From Aureimonas sp. ME7 (lineage in GTDB: Bacteria > Pseudomonadota > Alphaproteobacteria > Rhizobiales > Rhizobiaceae), in contig NZ_CAJCKW010000009.1 in assembly GCF_903970965.1 (NCBI RefSeq), forward strand, positions 1 through 64,000: a DNA stretch of 64,000 bases. Direction: 5' to 3'. This document shows, piece after piece, positions 26,692 to 36,031 of this stretch. Both the position numbers and the translations under genes were made by a program. The notes below the pieces were generated by a model. That model did not search any database, was not told the DNA's origin, and worked only from the letters and a program-made list of their open reading frames with translations. Within the stretch, counting starts at the first letter, position 1; every line of letters starts with the position of its first letter.

Positions 26692-28170
26692 TCAATCCGG
26701 CTCGTGCCACGTCCGCCCGTCGCGCTCGATCAGCGCGATGGAGGAGGACGGGCCCCAGGTGCCGGACGTATAGCCCTGCGGGCGAAGCGAACGGGCTTCC
26801 CAGGCCTTGAGGATCGGATCGACCCATTCCCATGCGGCCTCGACCTCGTCGCGGCGCATGAACAGGGTCTGGTTGCCCCGGATCACGTCCATCAGCAGGC
26901 GCTCGTAGGCGTCCGGGTTACGAGCACCGAAGCTTTCCGCAAAGCTCATGTCGAGCGGCACGTGGCGCAGGCGCATGCCGCCGGGGCCGGGATCCTTGAT
27001 CATCAGCCATTGCTTCACGCCCTCGTCGGGCTGAAGGCGCATGACGAGCTGGTTCTGCTGCACGTGGCCGGCTTGCTCGTCGAAGATCGAGTGCGGGATC
27101 GGCCGGAAGGTGACGACGATCTCGCTCATGCGCTCCGACAGGCGCTTGCCCGTGCGGATGTAGAAGGGGACGCCCGCCCAGCGCCAGTTGTTGATCTCGG
27201 CCTTGATGGCGACGAAGGTCTCGGTGTCGCTGGTCGGCTCGCCGAGATCGTCGAGATAGCCCTTCACCGCGCCGCCGTTGGAGGCGCCGGCCTTGTACTG
27301 GCCGCGCACGGTGAGATGCTCGATGTTGCTTTCGTCGATGCGCTTGAGCGAGCGCAGGATCTTCAGCTTCTCGTCGCGCAGCGCGTCGCCGGTGAAGGAG
27401 GAGGGGGGTTCGAGCGCCACGAGGCAGACGAGCTGCAGGATGTGGTTCTGCACCATGTCGCGCAGGGCGCCGGCCTTGTCGTAGTAGCCCGCGCGCCCTT
27501 CGAGGCCGACGCTTTCGGCCACCGTGATCTGCACGTGATCGACGAAGGCCGAGTTCCACAAGGGCTCGTAGAGCATGTTGGCAAAGCGCAGAGCCATCAG
27601 GTTCTGCACCGTTTCCTTGCCGAGATAGTGGTCGATGCGGAACACCTGGTTCTCGGCGAAATGCTCGCCGATCAGGGCGTTCAGGGCCTTGGCGGAGGCG
27701 AGGTCGCGCCCGACCGGCTTTTCCACCACCAGGCGCGTCTTCTCGTTGGCGAGGCCATGGCGCTGGACGCTGGAGGCGAGGTCGCCGAAGAGCGCCGGGC
27801 TGACCGCGAGATAGAAGGCGCGGATCCGGTCCCCGCCGGCTTCGTCGAGAAGGCTCTTCAGCTCGGCCCAGCCGGTCTCGCTGCGCGCGTCCACCTGCCG
27901 GTAGAACAAGCGCGACACGAAGCGCGCAATGGCCTCCTCGTTGCGATCGGCCTCGGCCACGAAGGACTGGAGCGCTTCGCGCGCGAAGGCGCGGTATTCC
28001 TCGTCCGACAGGGGCGTTCGCGACGCACCGATGATGCGTGCGCCCGGCGGGATCTGTCCGTCATTGTCCCGATGGTAGAGGGCGGGCAGAAGCTTGCGCT
28101 CGGCAAGGTCGCCGTTGCCGCCGAACACGATGTAATCGAAGCAATCGACGGGAATGATCTGACTGGACAA
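26692..28170 (-). CDS. zwf: glucose-6-phosphate dehydrogenase
   Basis: A 492-residue enzyme oxidising glucose 6-phosphate to 6-phosphogluconolactone and yielding NADPH (or NADH). The nucleotide-binding loop FGGNGDLAERKL replaces the more common GASGDLAxRKL. The substrate-binding active-site motif RIDHYLGKE, with the catalytic His downstream, is intact. It is the first gene of zwf-pgl-edd, so carbon is directed into the Entner-Doudoroff pathway. Initiation is at a TTG (28170) with a strong GGAGGTG site seven bases upstream. No ATG is available near the conserved N-terminus. Confidence 0.97.
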   Translation of the reverse strand: MSSQIIPVDCFDYIVFGGNGDLAERKLLPALYHRDNDGQIPPGARIIGASRTPLSDEEYRAFAREALQSFVAEADRNEEAIARFVSRLFYRQVDARSETGWAELKSLLDEAGGDRIRAFYLAVSPALFGDLASSVQRHGLANEKTRLVVEKPVGRDLASAKALNALIGEHFAENQVFRIDHYLGKETVQNLMALRFANMLYEPLWNSAFVDHVQITVAESVGLEGRAGYYDKAGALRDMVQNHILQLVCLVALEPPSSFTGDALRDEKLKILRSLKRIDESNIEHLTVRGQYKAGASNGGAVKGYLDDLGEPTSDTETFVAIKAEINNWRWAGVPFYIRTGKRLSERMSEIVVTFRPIPHSIFDEQAGHVQQNQLVMRLQPDEGVKQWLMIKDPGPGGMRLRHVPLDMSFAESFGARNPDAYERLLMDVIRGNQTLFMRRDEVEAAWEWVDPILKAWEARSLRPQGYTSGTWGPSSSIALIERDGRTWHEPD

Positions 28171-28177
28171 GCGGCTT

Positions 28178-28184
28178 CACCTCC
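28178..28184 (-). promoter_or_regulatory. strong ribosome binding site that fixes the zwf TTG start
   Basis: On the minus strand GGAGGTG ends seven bases before the TTG at 28170. This is an almost full match to the 16S anti-Shine-Dalgarno at ideal spacing, and it supports TTG as the genuine start. Confidence 0.75.
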
Positions 28185-28280
28185 GAGCAACGGCCGGATG
28201 GCGGCTTGGGACGTCCGCCTCCGATCTCGATAGTCTAATCGATTGAAAAATGGAAGACCGGTCCGTGGACCGTTGGCGAC

Positions 28281-28299
28281 GAGGCGTCAGCGACGCCTC
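28281..28299 (-). terminator. short hairpin at the bphP stop, possible terminator
   Basis: A perfect eight-pair inverted repeat (GAGGCGTC with GACGCCTC, loop of three) overlaps the bphP TGA. There is no T tract after it on the minus strand, so it is at best a weak terminator or an mRNA-end structure. Confidence 0.3.
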
Positions 28300-30889
28300 A
28301 TCGCGGGCTCCCCCGCGCCGCGGCCCGCGCGATGGCGGCAATCAGGAGATCGGACACGAAGGGCTTCTTCACCGCGTCGGCATGCTCGGCCTCGGGCGGC
28401 AGTTCGATGGCTTCGCCGTATCCGGTCACGAAGACGAAGGGGATGGCGCGCGCGTTCAGGTCGCCGACCAGCGGGAAGGACGTTTCCGAACCGAGATTGA
28501 CGTCGAGAAGCGCGACGTCGACCCGCTGGGTGTCGATGATGTGGCGCGCATCCGCGACGCTGGCGGCGGTGAACACCTCGCTCATGCCGTGGTCGAGGAG
28601 AAGCTGCTCGGCGTCGAGCGAGATGATCAGGTTGTCTTCGACGATCAGTCCCTTCAGCCCTTCCAGCGAGACGCGCCGGTCCGCGGGGGGCAACGTCGCC
28701 TCCTCCTGCGCCTCGGACACGGCGAAGGTCGAGCGCGGCGCCTGCGTATGGAACACCGCGCGGGGCAGGCTGAAATGGGCCTGGACCCCGGCGAGCCGGT
28801 AGTCGACGCGCGCTTCGCCCGACAGGTCGTGCGGGATGGAGCGCTCGATGATGGTCGAGCCGAAGCCGCGCCGGCGGGGCGGGGCGACGGGCGGGCCGCC
28901 GCTTTCCACCCAGTCGATGCGGCAGGTCTCGTCCTCGTCGAGCTGCCACGATACGGCGACGCTGCCCGAGGAGTCGGACAGGGCGCCGTATTTGGCCGAG
29001 TTGGTCACGAGCTCGTGGAACACGAGCGCCAGCGTCGAGAAGGTCTTGGCCTCCACGAAGATGTCGGGCCCGGACAGGCGCACCCGGTCCGCCTTGCCGC
29101 CGATATAGGCGGAGACTTCCGTGCGCACGATGTCGCGCAGCGTGGTCGCGGCGGCCGTGTCGCTGGTGATCTGATCGTGCGCGCGCGCTAACGCCTGGAT
29201 GCGTCCGCCGATGATGCCGGCGAACTCGTCCACGGTGCGCGCGCTGGGTTTGGACTGGACGACGAGCGCCCGGATGAGGCTGAGGATGTTGCGCACGCGG
29301 TGGTTGAGCTCGGCGATCAGGAGTTCCTGGCGCTGCGTGGCGAGGCTCTGCTGGCGCTCGCTTTCCTCGTTGAAGCGCAGGAGCACTTCCAGGATCGAGA
29401 TGCGCAGCGCCTCGGCCGCCTTGGTCTCGCTCACCGTCCAGGCATGGCTCTTGCCGTGCACGGTTTCCTTCCAGGCCTCGAAGCTCTTGCGCGGGGTCAG
29501 CCGGACGCCGTTCGGCCCGACCGTGCGCTCCTTGGTCTTCGGATCGCCCGCCCAGGTCACGGTCTGGACCATCTCGCGGCGGAAGAACAGGAGGTAGTCG
29601 CGCGGCGAGCGCGAGATCGGGATGGCGAGAACGCCGGCCGCCCGCTCGATATAGTCGGCGCCGGGCGCATGCAGCGCCGAGATCTCGTCCGTCGCGTAGA
29701 TGCGGCCCGAGCCCGCGCGGTTCAGGAAGCGGGCGAGACCGGCGAGTTCCTCCTCCGTCGGGCAATGGCCGAAGCGCTGCGCCTCGCCCTTGACCCAGAC
29801 CGCGAAACCGTCGGCGGGAATGATCTCGCGCAGGTCGTCAGCAAACTCGCCGATCGAATCCAGCGTCGAGGATGCGGCGACGATCTTGGACACGAAGCGG
29901 TCGTGAAGCTCGCGCCCGAGTTCTTCCGCGCGGCGCTGCTCCTTGGCGAGGCGCCCTTCGATGATCAGCGACACCATCTGGCCGAACAGCTCGGCCGCGC
30001 CCCGCACGTCCATCGGCAGATGGCGCGGTGCGTAGTTGTGGAGCGCGAACAGTCCCCACAGCTTGCCGTCGATCACGATCGACACCGACATGGAGGCCGC
30101 AACGCCCATGTTGGTCAGGTATTCGATATGGATGGGCGAGACCGAGCGCAGTACCGAAAGCGACAGGTCGATCATCCGCCCGTGCGGGTCGAGCTCGGGG
30201 ACGATGGGAACGGTCTGCGACCCGACATCGGCGATCAGGCGCACCTGATTGCGGATGTACAAGGCGCGCGCCTGCGGCGGGATGTCGGTCGCGGGATAGT
30301 TCAACCCCAGGAAGGACCCGATCGACGAGCGCGCGGTTTCCGCGATCACCGAACCGGCGCCGGAATCCTGGAAGCGGTAGAGCATGACGCGGTCGAAGCC
30401 GGTGATGCCGCGCAGCTGGCGCACGCATTCGCGATAAAGCGCGTCCAGCCCGTCCGTCTTCTGGACGCGGGTGATCATACTCTTGACGAGCGCGCCGGGA
30501 TTGCCGGAGGGCCGCTCGGCCAGCGGCTCTGCCTCGATCACGATGGAGCCGCCCGACACATGCAGCGCGACATCGAAGCGCAGGCCGCCGCCGAGAAGGT
30601 CGAGGCCGAGAATGCGCTCCACCCCGCCATCGCCCGACAGGATCTGCAGCCGCCCGCGAATCGAATGGAGGGCGCCCTCGGAGACGATCGACAGCACCGG
30701 CTCGCCGAGAAGGCTCTCGGCGTCGCGGTTCACGAAAGCGTCGATATTGGTCGAGACCCGCTCGATCAGCCAGTCCATCGACACGACAAGCAGAAAGCCG
30801 AAGTTCTGGATGCGCCCCAGAAACTGGATCGGCTCGCGCTCGCAGTTGGTGAGATCGACGTCGCCGAACTCTTGGGCCTGTATGGTCAA
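28298..30889 (-). CDS. bphP: bacteriophytochrome HWE histidine kinase with C-terminal receiver
   Basis: An 863-residue red/far-red photoreceptor. Cys16 in LTNCEREP is the expected biliverdin attachment site. Then come a PAS domain (about 20-125), a GAF domain (about 145-310) with YPATDIP (198-204) and chromophore histidines near 254 and 284, and a PHY domain with the tongue motif PRKSF (467-471 region). An HWE-type kinase follows (phosphoacceptor His530 in ELNHRVRN, WVESGGP downstream). Last is a receiver domain from about 745 with phosphoacceptor Asp796. The gene is translationally coupled to the heme oxygenase gene: its TTG start overlaps the bphO TGA as TTGA. Its output target is not nearby. 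Confidence 0.95.
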   Translation of the reverse strand: MTIQAQEFGDVDLTNCEREPIQFLGRIQNFGFLLVVSMDWLIERVSTNIDAFVNRDAESLLGEPVLSIVSEGALHSIRGRLQILSGDGGVERILGLDLLGGGLRFDVALHVSGGSIVIEAEPLAERPSGNPGALVKSMITRVQKTDGLDALYRECVRQLRGITGFDRVMLYRFQDSGAGSVIAETARSSIGSFLGLNYPATDIPPQARALYIRNQVRLIADVGSQTVPIVPELDPHGRMIDLSLSVLRSVSPIHIEYLTNMGVAASMSVSIVIDGKLWGLFALHNYAPRHLPMDVRGAAELFGQMVSLIIEGRLAKEQRRAEELGRELHDRFVSKIVAASSTLDSIGEFADDLREIIPADGFAVWVKGEAQRFGHCPTEEELAGLARFLNRAGSGRIYATDEISALHAPGADYIERAAGVLAIPISRSPRDYLLFFRREMVQTVTWAGDPKTKERTVGPNGVRLTPRKSFEAWKETVHGKSHAWTVSETKAAEALRISILEVLLRFNEESERQQSLATQRQELLIAELNHRVRNILSLIRALVVQSKPSARTVDEFAGIIGGRIQALARAHDQITSDTAAATTLRDIVRTEVSAYIGGKADRVRLSGPDIFVEAKTFSTLALVFHELVTNSAKYGALSDSSGSVAVSWQLDEDETCRIDWVESGGPPVAPPRRRGFGSTIIERSIPHDLSGEARVDYRLAGVQAHFSLPRAVFHTQAPRSTFAVSEAQEEATLPPADRRVSLEGLKGLIVEDNLIISLDAEQLLLDHGMSEVFTAASVADARHIIDTQRVDVALLDVNLGSETSFPLVGDLNARAIPFVFVTGYGEAIELPPEAEHADAVKKPFVSDLLIAAIARAAARGSPR

Positions 30890-31533
30890 ACGCGGATCGT
30901 CCTTGTTGCGCTGTCTTCGGCCAGACGTTGAAAGAAGCGGAACGTCTCGTCCGCCGCACTCACTGCGCGACGAACCATCCCTTCGTTCATCGGCTCGGCG
31001 TCCATGCGCTCGATCAGATGGGCGAAGGGACGCGCATCGCTGGAAGCTTCCAGATAGGCCGTCGGCCAGGGATCGCCACTCCCCGCCCCCTCACGTTTCA
31101 ATGCACGCAGCATGAATTTGGCCCCGAGGCGTGAACCTTCCAGGACGTAGGCGATGCCGAGCGCTTCGGGCAGGTCGGGGTTTTCGATCGGGAAGCCCGG
31201 CGCGGGCTCGGGCGGCAGTCCGATCGCCTCGGCGTCGCGGCGCACGGCTGCCAGGCGTCCCGCATCCGGCGCGTCCCGCCCCGTCCAATCGAGCGGGCTG
31301 CCGGACAGGATGGGCTCGATCGCCTCGTGCGCCAGATGGTTCATCCGCAGGAACCGGCGATAGCGCGCGCCTTCCGCGTCGCCGAACATGTCGGCGAAGG
31401 ATGCGTCCAGCGCCTCGTGCGCTTCGCGCGTGTCCGATCGCAGGCGATCGCGCAAGGAGGGCCGGGCGGCGGCGGGAGCGTCGGTGATGGTCAAGGCGAG
31501 CCTTCCGGTCTGGCGACGTTGCGCCAAGCTCAT
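30886..31533 (-). CDS. bphO: biliverdin-producing heme oxygenase
   Basis: A 215-residue bacterial heme oxygenase of the BphO/HmuO type, which opens heme to biliverdin IXalpha and releases CO and iron. The proximal heme ligand is probably the His in the N-terminal LRSDTREAHEALD, and the distal helix is represented by GIAYVLEGSRLGAKF with the Gly residues near the heme. It lies directly upstream of bphP and overlaps it, so one transcript supplies both the photoreceptor and its chromophore. The ATG at 31533 follows puuB by 29 bases. A shared promoter further upstream is possible. Confidence 0.92.
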   Translation of the reverse strand: MSLAQRRQTGRLALTITDAPAAARPSLRDRLRSDTREAHEALDASFADMFGDAEGARYRRFLRMNHLAHEAIEPILSGSPLDWTGRDAPDAGRLAAVRRDAEAIGLPPEPAPGFPIENPDLPEALGIAYVLEGSRLGAKFMLRALKREGAGSGDPWPTAYLEASSDARPFAHLIERMDAEPMNEGMVRRAVSAADETFRFFQRLAEDSATRTIRV

Positions 31534-31562
31534 GACGCCTATCGGTTTCCGGTTGTCATCTA

Positions 31563-32855
31563 TCAGAAACGATCGCGCAAGGCATACCAAGTCATCGCCA
31601 GGAACAGAAGGGGACCGCGCAGCCACGATCCGCCGGGAAAGGCGGGGATGTCGAGATCCTCGAAGACGCCGAGGCGATCCGTCCCGCCTCCCGTGATGCG
31701 CTCGGCGTAGAGGCGGCCGGTCCAGTGCGTCAGCATGACGCCGTGGCCCGAAAACCCGCCGATCGCGGTCAGCCCGGGCTCGGGGCTCGCGACATAGGGC
31801 ATGCGCGGCATGGTCACGGCAACCGAGCCGCCCCAGGCATGGCTGAAGGCGACGTCGGACAGATGCGGCCAGATCGAGCCGACCTGCGCCCGGATCTGGC
31901 CCGCCACGTCGCCGGACGCCGACGTATAGGCCTCTCGCCCGCCGAACAGGAGCCGGTTGTCGGGCGTCTTGCGGAAATAGCGCACGACGAAGCGCGAATC
32001 GTCTGCCGCCTCGTTGCCGGGCAGGACGCGGTCCGGTTCGGCGAGCGGCTCCGTCGCGCCGATGAACGAGCGGATCGGCAGGACATGGGCGGCGTTGTCG
32101 CGGTTGAGGCGCCCGCCATGGGCGTTGGTGGCGAGCAGGACTTGCGTCGCCGACACGGTTCCCGTCGGCGTTTCGGCCTGCCAAAGGCCGTTCTCGCGGC
32201 GTAGGCGGCGAACCGGCGTGTCCTCGAAGAGCCGCGCGCCGGCCCGCCGCGCGGCCCGGCCCATGCCGACGAGGAGCTTCATCGGGTGGATATGGCCCGT
32301 GCCGGTGTCGCGAAGGCCCGCGTGATAGGCGGGCGAGCCGAGCCGCTCGGCGGTCTCGGCTGCGTCCATGAAGCGGATATGGGGGTAGTCGTAGCGCTCG
32401 TTCAGCCAGTCGGCATGGCGCCGGAAGTCTTCGACGTAGCGCTTCTTATGGGCGAGCGAGATTTGGCCGGGGCGAAAGTCCGCGTCGATCCCCTCCGCCG
32501 CGATCGTCTCGACGAGGCTCGCCTTGGCCGCTTCCGCCAGATCGAAGAGCCGGCGGGAGCGCTCCACGCCGTATCTCGGCTCCATCTCCTCCGGCCAAAG
32601 GCGCTGGCCGGTGCCGAACTGTCCGCCGTTGCGCCCCGACGCGCCGTCGCCGAGCCGTGCCCCCTCGCACAAGACGACGTCGACGCCGGCCCTTGCCAGA
32701 TGGAGGGCCGCCGACAAGCCGGTATAGCCGCCGCCGACGACGAGGACGTCCGCCCGCGTCGATCCGTCGAGCGACCGATAGCGCGGGCGATCCCCGACCG
32801 AGTCCTCGTACCACGAGCGGCCGGGCGAGATCGGGGACTGGTAGGGCTCAGACAT
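31563..32855 (-). CDS. puuB: FAD-dependent oxidoreductase, gamma-glutamylputrescine oxidase-like
   Basis: A 430-residue DAO-family flavoenzyme. The N-terminal dinucleotide site VLVVGGGYTGLSAALHLARAG is followed by the family block GASGRNGGQ. The C-terminus has the conserved GGFSGHGVMLTHWTGRL. With the adjacent PuuA-like ligase the likely reaction is oxidation of gamma-glutamylputrescine to the aldehyde, releasing ammonia and H2O2. Its start overlaps the end of puuA by eight bases, which supports one functional unit. Downstream puu genes (puuC, puuD) are not seen, so substrate assignment rests on the pair and the nearby potFGHI. Confidence 0.85.
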   Translation of the reverse strand: MSEPYQSPISPGRSWYEDSVGDRPRYRSLDGSTRADVLVVGGGYTGLSAALHLARAGVDVVLCEGARLGDGASGRNGGQFGTGQRLWPEEMEPRYGVERSRRLFDLAEAAKASLVETIAAEGIDADFRPGQISLAHKKRYVEDFRRHADWLNERYDYPHIRFMDAAETAERLGSPAYHAGLRDTGTGHIHPMKLLVGMGRAARRAGARLFEDTPVRRLRRENGLWQAETPTGTVSATQVLLATNAHGGRLNRDNAAHVLPIRSFIGATEPLAEPDRVLPGNEAADDSRFVVRYFRKTPDNRLLFGGREAYTSASGDVAGQIRAQVGSIWPHLSDVAFSHAWGGSVAVTMPRMPYVASPEPGLTAIGGFSGHGVMLTHWTGRLYAERITGGGTDRLGVFEDLDIPAFPGGSWLRGPLLFLAMTWYALRDRF

Positions 32856-34389
32856 TGAGCAGCAGGAACTCCCGCTCCCAGGGGCTGATCACCTGCATGA
32901 AGGTCTCGTGTTCGCCGCGCTTGATGCCGGCATAGGTGCCGACGAACTCCTTGGACAGGACCTCCTGGAAGGCTTCCTCCGCCTCGAAGGCGGCGACCGC
33001 CTCCAGAAGGCCGCGCGGCAGCGAGATCACGCCGTCCTCGTTCACCGTGCGGTCGGTCGGCTGGTCGGGCTCGACCGCGTTGACCATGCCGAGCCAGCCG
33101 CAGGCGAGCGAGGCGGCGAGCGCCAGATAGGGGTTGGCGTCCGAGGAGGGGAGACGGTTCTCGACGCGGCGCGCGGCCGGGTCCGAGGTCGGCACGCGAA
33201 AGGCCGTCGTGCGGTTGTCGAAGCCCCAGGCGTTGTTGGTGGGCGCCGACATGCCGTAGGTCAGGCGCCGATAGGAGTTCACGTATGGCGCCATCATGAC
33301 GAGGGCCGCCGGCACGTAGCGCTGCATGCCGCCCAGAAACGAGAAGAACAGAGGCGAGGGCGCCCCGTCCTCGCCGGCGAAGACGTTGCGCCCGGTCTCG
33401 ACGTCGACCACCGACTGGTGGATGTGCATGGCCGAACCCGGCTGGCCCTGGATGGGTTTCGCCATGAAGGTCGCGTAGATGTCGTGTTTCAGCGCTGCCT
33501 CGCGGATCGTGCGCTTGAACATGAAGACCTGGTCGGCGAGCTCGATCGGGTTGCCGTGGCGCAGGTTGATCTCGAGCTGGGCGGCGCCGTCCTCGTGGAT
33601 CAGCGTGTCGATCTCCAGGCCCTGCCCGTCGGAGAAGTGGTAGATGTCGTCGATGAGTTCGTCGAACTCGTTGATGCCGCCGATCGAATAGGACTGCCCG
33701 CCCTGGATCTGTCGGCCCGAGCGCCCGATCGGCGGGGTCAGGGGATAGTCGGGGTCGACGTTCTTGGACACGAGGTAGAACTCGATCTCGGGCGCCACCA
33801 CGGGGCGCCAGCCTCGGCTCTCGTAGAGGCCGACGACGCGTTTGAGGACGTTGCGCGGCGTGTAGCCGACGGCTTCCCCGGCGGTGTCCACGAGGTCGCA
33901 GATCACCTGCGCGGTCGGATCGCTTTCCCAAGGCACGGCCGACAGCGTCGAAAGGTCGGGCACGAGCTTCAGGTCGCCGTCGTTGGGCGAATAGCGGAAC
34001 GAGCCGGTTTCTTCCGGGTAGTCGCCCGAGATCGTATGCATGAAGAGCGCGGACGGCAGCGCCAGCGAGGTGTTGCCAGTGAACTTCTTGGCCGGCATCA
34101 TCTTGCCGCGTGCCACGCCGGCAAGGTCCGGCGTGATGCACTCGATGTCCTCGATGCCCCGAACGCGCAGCCATTCCCCCGCTTCCGCCATGGAGCCGAC
34201 GCCGCGCTTCGAATCCAGGAAGGACGGGCGGCTGGCGGACAGTTCGGGCACTGCGCGAGGACCGCCGAGGCGCGGAGAGACACTGGGGCTCAGCGGCCCG
34301 TCGCCCGTGCTGCGCCGCTTGGGCTTGTCGCGCTTGATCTTGGACGGGCTGCCGTTCTCCGGCTTGGACGATCGGGTGCGGTCGGGCAT
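32848..34389 (-). CDS. puuA: glutamine synthetase family protein, gamma-glutamylputrescine synthetase-like
   Basis: A 513-residue member of the glutamine synthetase superfamily. The catalytic domain has the signature blocks APEIEFYL, LEINLRHGNP and the ATP-binding KPIQGQPGSAMHIHQS, and ends in a typical GS C-terminus. The first 60 residues are a Lys/Arg/Ser/Pro-rich extension not found in most homologues, so the true start could be further in. Glutamylation of putrescine is inferred from coupling to a PuuB-like oxidase and from the neighbouring polyamine transporter. Nitrogen-assimilating GlnA is unlikely, because its adenylylation region is not evident. Confidence 0.85.
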   Translation of the reverse strand: MPDRTRSSKPENGSPSKIKRDKPKRRSTGDGPLSPSVSPRLGGPRAVPELSASRPSFLDSKRGVGSMAEAGEWLRVRGIEDIECITPDLAGVARGKMMPAKKFTGNTSLALPSALFMHTISGDYPEETGSFRYSPNDGDLKLVPDLSTLSAVPWESDPTAQVICDLVDTAGEAVGYTPRNVLKRVVGLYESRGWRPVVAPEIEFYLVSKNVDPDYPLTPPIGRSGRQIQGGQSYSIGGINEFDELIDDIYHFSDGQGLEIDTLIHEDGAAQLEINLRHGNPIELADQVFMFKRTIREAALKHDIYATFMAKPIQGQPGSAMHIHQSVVDVETGRNVFAGEDGAPSPLFFSFLGGMQRYVPAALVMMAPYVNSYRRLTYGMSAPTNNAWGFDNRTTAFRVPTSDPAARRVENRLPSSDANPYLALAASLACGWLGMVNAVEPDQPTDRTVNEDGVISLPRGLLEAVAAFEAEEAFQEVLSKEFVGTYAGIKRGEHETFMQVISPWEREFLLLNV

Positions 34390-34608
34390 GCGATCCTGCG
34401 GGCGGTTGATCGATGGCGCCGAGCATATCGTCTCGCACCATCGGACGGAAGGCGGGCTCGGAAGGCGGCGAAAACCTCGCGCCGCCGGGTGCCGCCGGCA
34501 CCGCGCGGTTCACGTCTTCGACATATCTTCCGCTTGACGGCCGGAGGATTCCATTGAAACCCGGCGCGAAGCACCGAAATGGTGACGACGGAAAGACGCG
34601 AGACCGCC

Positions 34609-35433
34609 ATGAGCGACACCCGACCCAAGCCGACGAGCCCGAACGAGCGCAGCCCCCAGCAAACGGGGAAGACGCAGGGGCTGGAAGACACGATGAGCCG
34701 AGGCGGCGTCGTCGCGCGCACCGTGCAGGGGCTGGTCGACAAGGCGGAAGCCTTGAATCTGCGGCATTCGGCCGTCGGCAACCCGCCGGTCTACCCGACC
34801 GACGACTTCCCCTGGGCGCGCGAGGTCGAGGCCGAATGGCGCCTGATCCGCGAGGAACTCGACCGGATCCTGGTGCGCAAGGGCGACCTTCCCGCCTTTC
34901 ACGAGATATCTTCCGAGGTGCGCTCGATCTCGTCCGATCAGAACTGGAAGACGTTCTTCCTGTGCGGCTACGGCATCAAGTCGGAAGAGGCGATCCGGCA
35001 GTGCCCGGAAACCTGGCGCATCCTCCAGAAGATCCCGGGTCTGAAGTCCGCGATGTTCTCGATCTTCGAGCCCGGCAAGCACCTGCCGCCCCATCGCGGC
35101 CCCTATAACGGGGTCCTGCGCTTCCATCTCGGGCTCGTCGTGCCCGACCAGCCCGACAAGATCGGCATCCGCATCGCCGACGACACGCGCCATTGGCGCG
35201 AGGGCGAGGCGCTGATCTTCGACGACGCCTACGAGCACGAGGCCTGGAACCATTCCGATGGAGTCCGCGTGGTGCTGTTCGTGGATTTCGAGAAGCCGCT
35301 GCGCTTTCCCGCCAACCTGACCAACAAGGCGGTTCTCAACCTGGCCGTCTTCACGCCGTTCATCCGCGAAGGGTACAAGGCGCACAAGGCGTGGGAGAAG
35401 ATGTTCTACGGCGAGGGGCGCAAGCACCGGTGA
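34609..35433 (+). CDS. aspartyl/asparaginyl beta-hydroxylase family dioxygenase
   Basis: A 274-residue Fe(II)/2-oxoglutarate-dependent hydroxylase of the aspartyl/asparaginyl beta-hydroxylase (LpxO-like) family. The jelly-roll core has the iron ligands His in LPPHRGPYNG and His in YEHEAWN, with an Arg for 2-oxoglutarate binding in DGVRVVLFVDF. LpxO members hydroxylate lipid A acyl chains; others modify proteins or small molecules, and sequence alone does not choose between them. No membrane helix is seen. It overlaps the downstream GNAT gene as GTGA. The start chosen is the ATG at 34609, after a weak purine stretch. Confidence 0.85.
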   Translation: MSDTRPKPTSPNERSPQQTGKTQGLEDTMSRGGVVARTVQGLVDKAEALNLRHSAVGNPPVYPTDDFPWAREVEAEWRLIREELDRILVRKGDLPAFHEISSEVRSISSDQNWKTFFLCGYGIKSEEAIRQCPETWRILQKIPGLKSAMFSIFEPGKHLPPHRGPYNGVLRFHLGLVVPDQPDKIGIRIADDTRHWREGEALIFDDAYEHEAWNHSDGVRVVLFVDFEKPLRFPANLTNKAVLNLAVFTPFIREGYKAHKAWEKMFYGEGRKHR

Positions 35434-35963
35434 GGGCGCCGGCGCCTGGCGACTGGCGGCCGATGCTGGAGGCCGACATCGAGGCCGTGATGGCCCTGTC
35501 GGAGCGTGTCCATCCGACCTTCTTCGAGCGGCGCGAGATGTTCGCCGACCGGCTCGCCCTGTTCGGACAGGGGTGCCTCGTCCTGCCCGACCAAGACGAA
35601 GAACTTGCCGGCTACGCGATCGCCTATCCCGCCCCCTTCCGGCGGCCGCCGCCGATCGACACGGTGCTCGGCGCGCTGCCGACAAACGTCGACAGCCTTT
35701 ACATCCACGACGTCGCGGTCGCGCCCGAATGGCGCGGGCACCATCTGGCGGACCGGGCGGTCGAGAGCCTTCTCCGTCTTGCCGAGCCTTTCGGGGCTGC
35801 GATGCTCGTGTCCGTCTACGGCACGTCGCCGTTTTGGAGCCGCTTCGGCTTCTCGCCGCTGGACGAGCCGGAGGTGCGCCGATGGATCGCACCCTACGGC
35901 GAGGATGCCGTTTTCATGACCCGCTCGAATAACCGGCAAAGGGAAAACGTGCGAAGGCCCTAG
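35430..35963 (+). CDS. GNAT-family N-acetyltransferase
   Basis: A 177-residue GCN5-related acetyltransferase. The acetyl-CoA binding region is LYIHDVAVAPEWRGHHLADRAVESLL, with the usual Q/RxxGxG motif present as RGHHLA. It is preceded by the N-terminal GNAT helices, and the C-terminus contains the conserved YGTSPFWSRFGF. The substrate is unknown. The GTG start at 35430 overlaps the hydroxylase stop, so the pair is probably co-translated. An ATG at 35463 is an alternative start. Confidence 0.82.
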   Translation: MRAPAPGDWRPMLEADIEAVMALSERVHPTFFERREMFADRLALFGQGCLVLPDQDEELAGYAIAYPAPFRRPPPIDTVLGALPTNVDSLYIHDVAVAPEWRGHHLADRAVESLLRLAEPFGAAMLVSVYGTSPFWSRFGFSPLDEPEVRRWIAPYGEDAVFMTRSNNRQRENVRRP

Positions 35964-36031
35964 GCAAATCAGGCCTCGTTGTCGATATTGCCCGGCAACA
36001 GACCCGACCGCGAGAAGAAGGTGTCCGACCG

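Noticed and set aside
28231-28250. AATCGATT palindrome upstream of zwf as a HexR-like operator
   Set aside because: The palindrome is only eight bases and does not resemble the known HexR or RpiR consensus. It may just be an AT-rich promoter patch.
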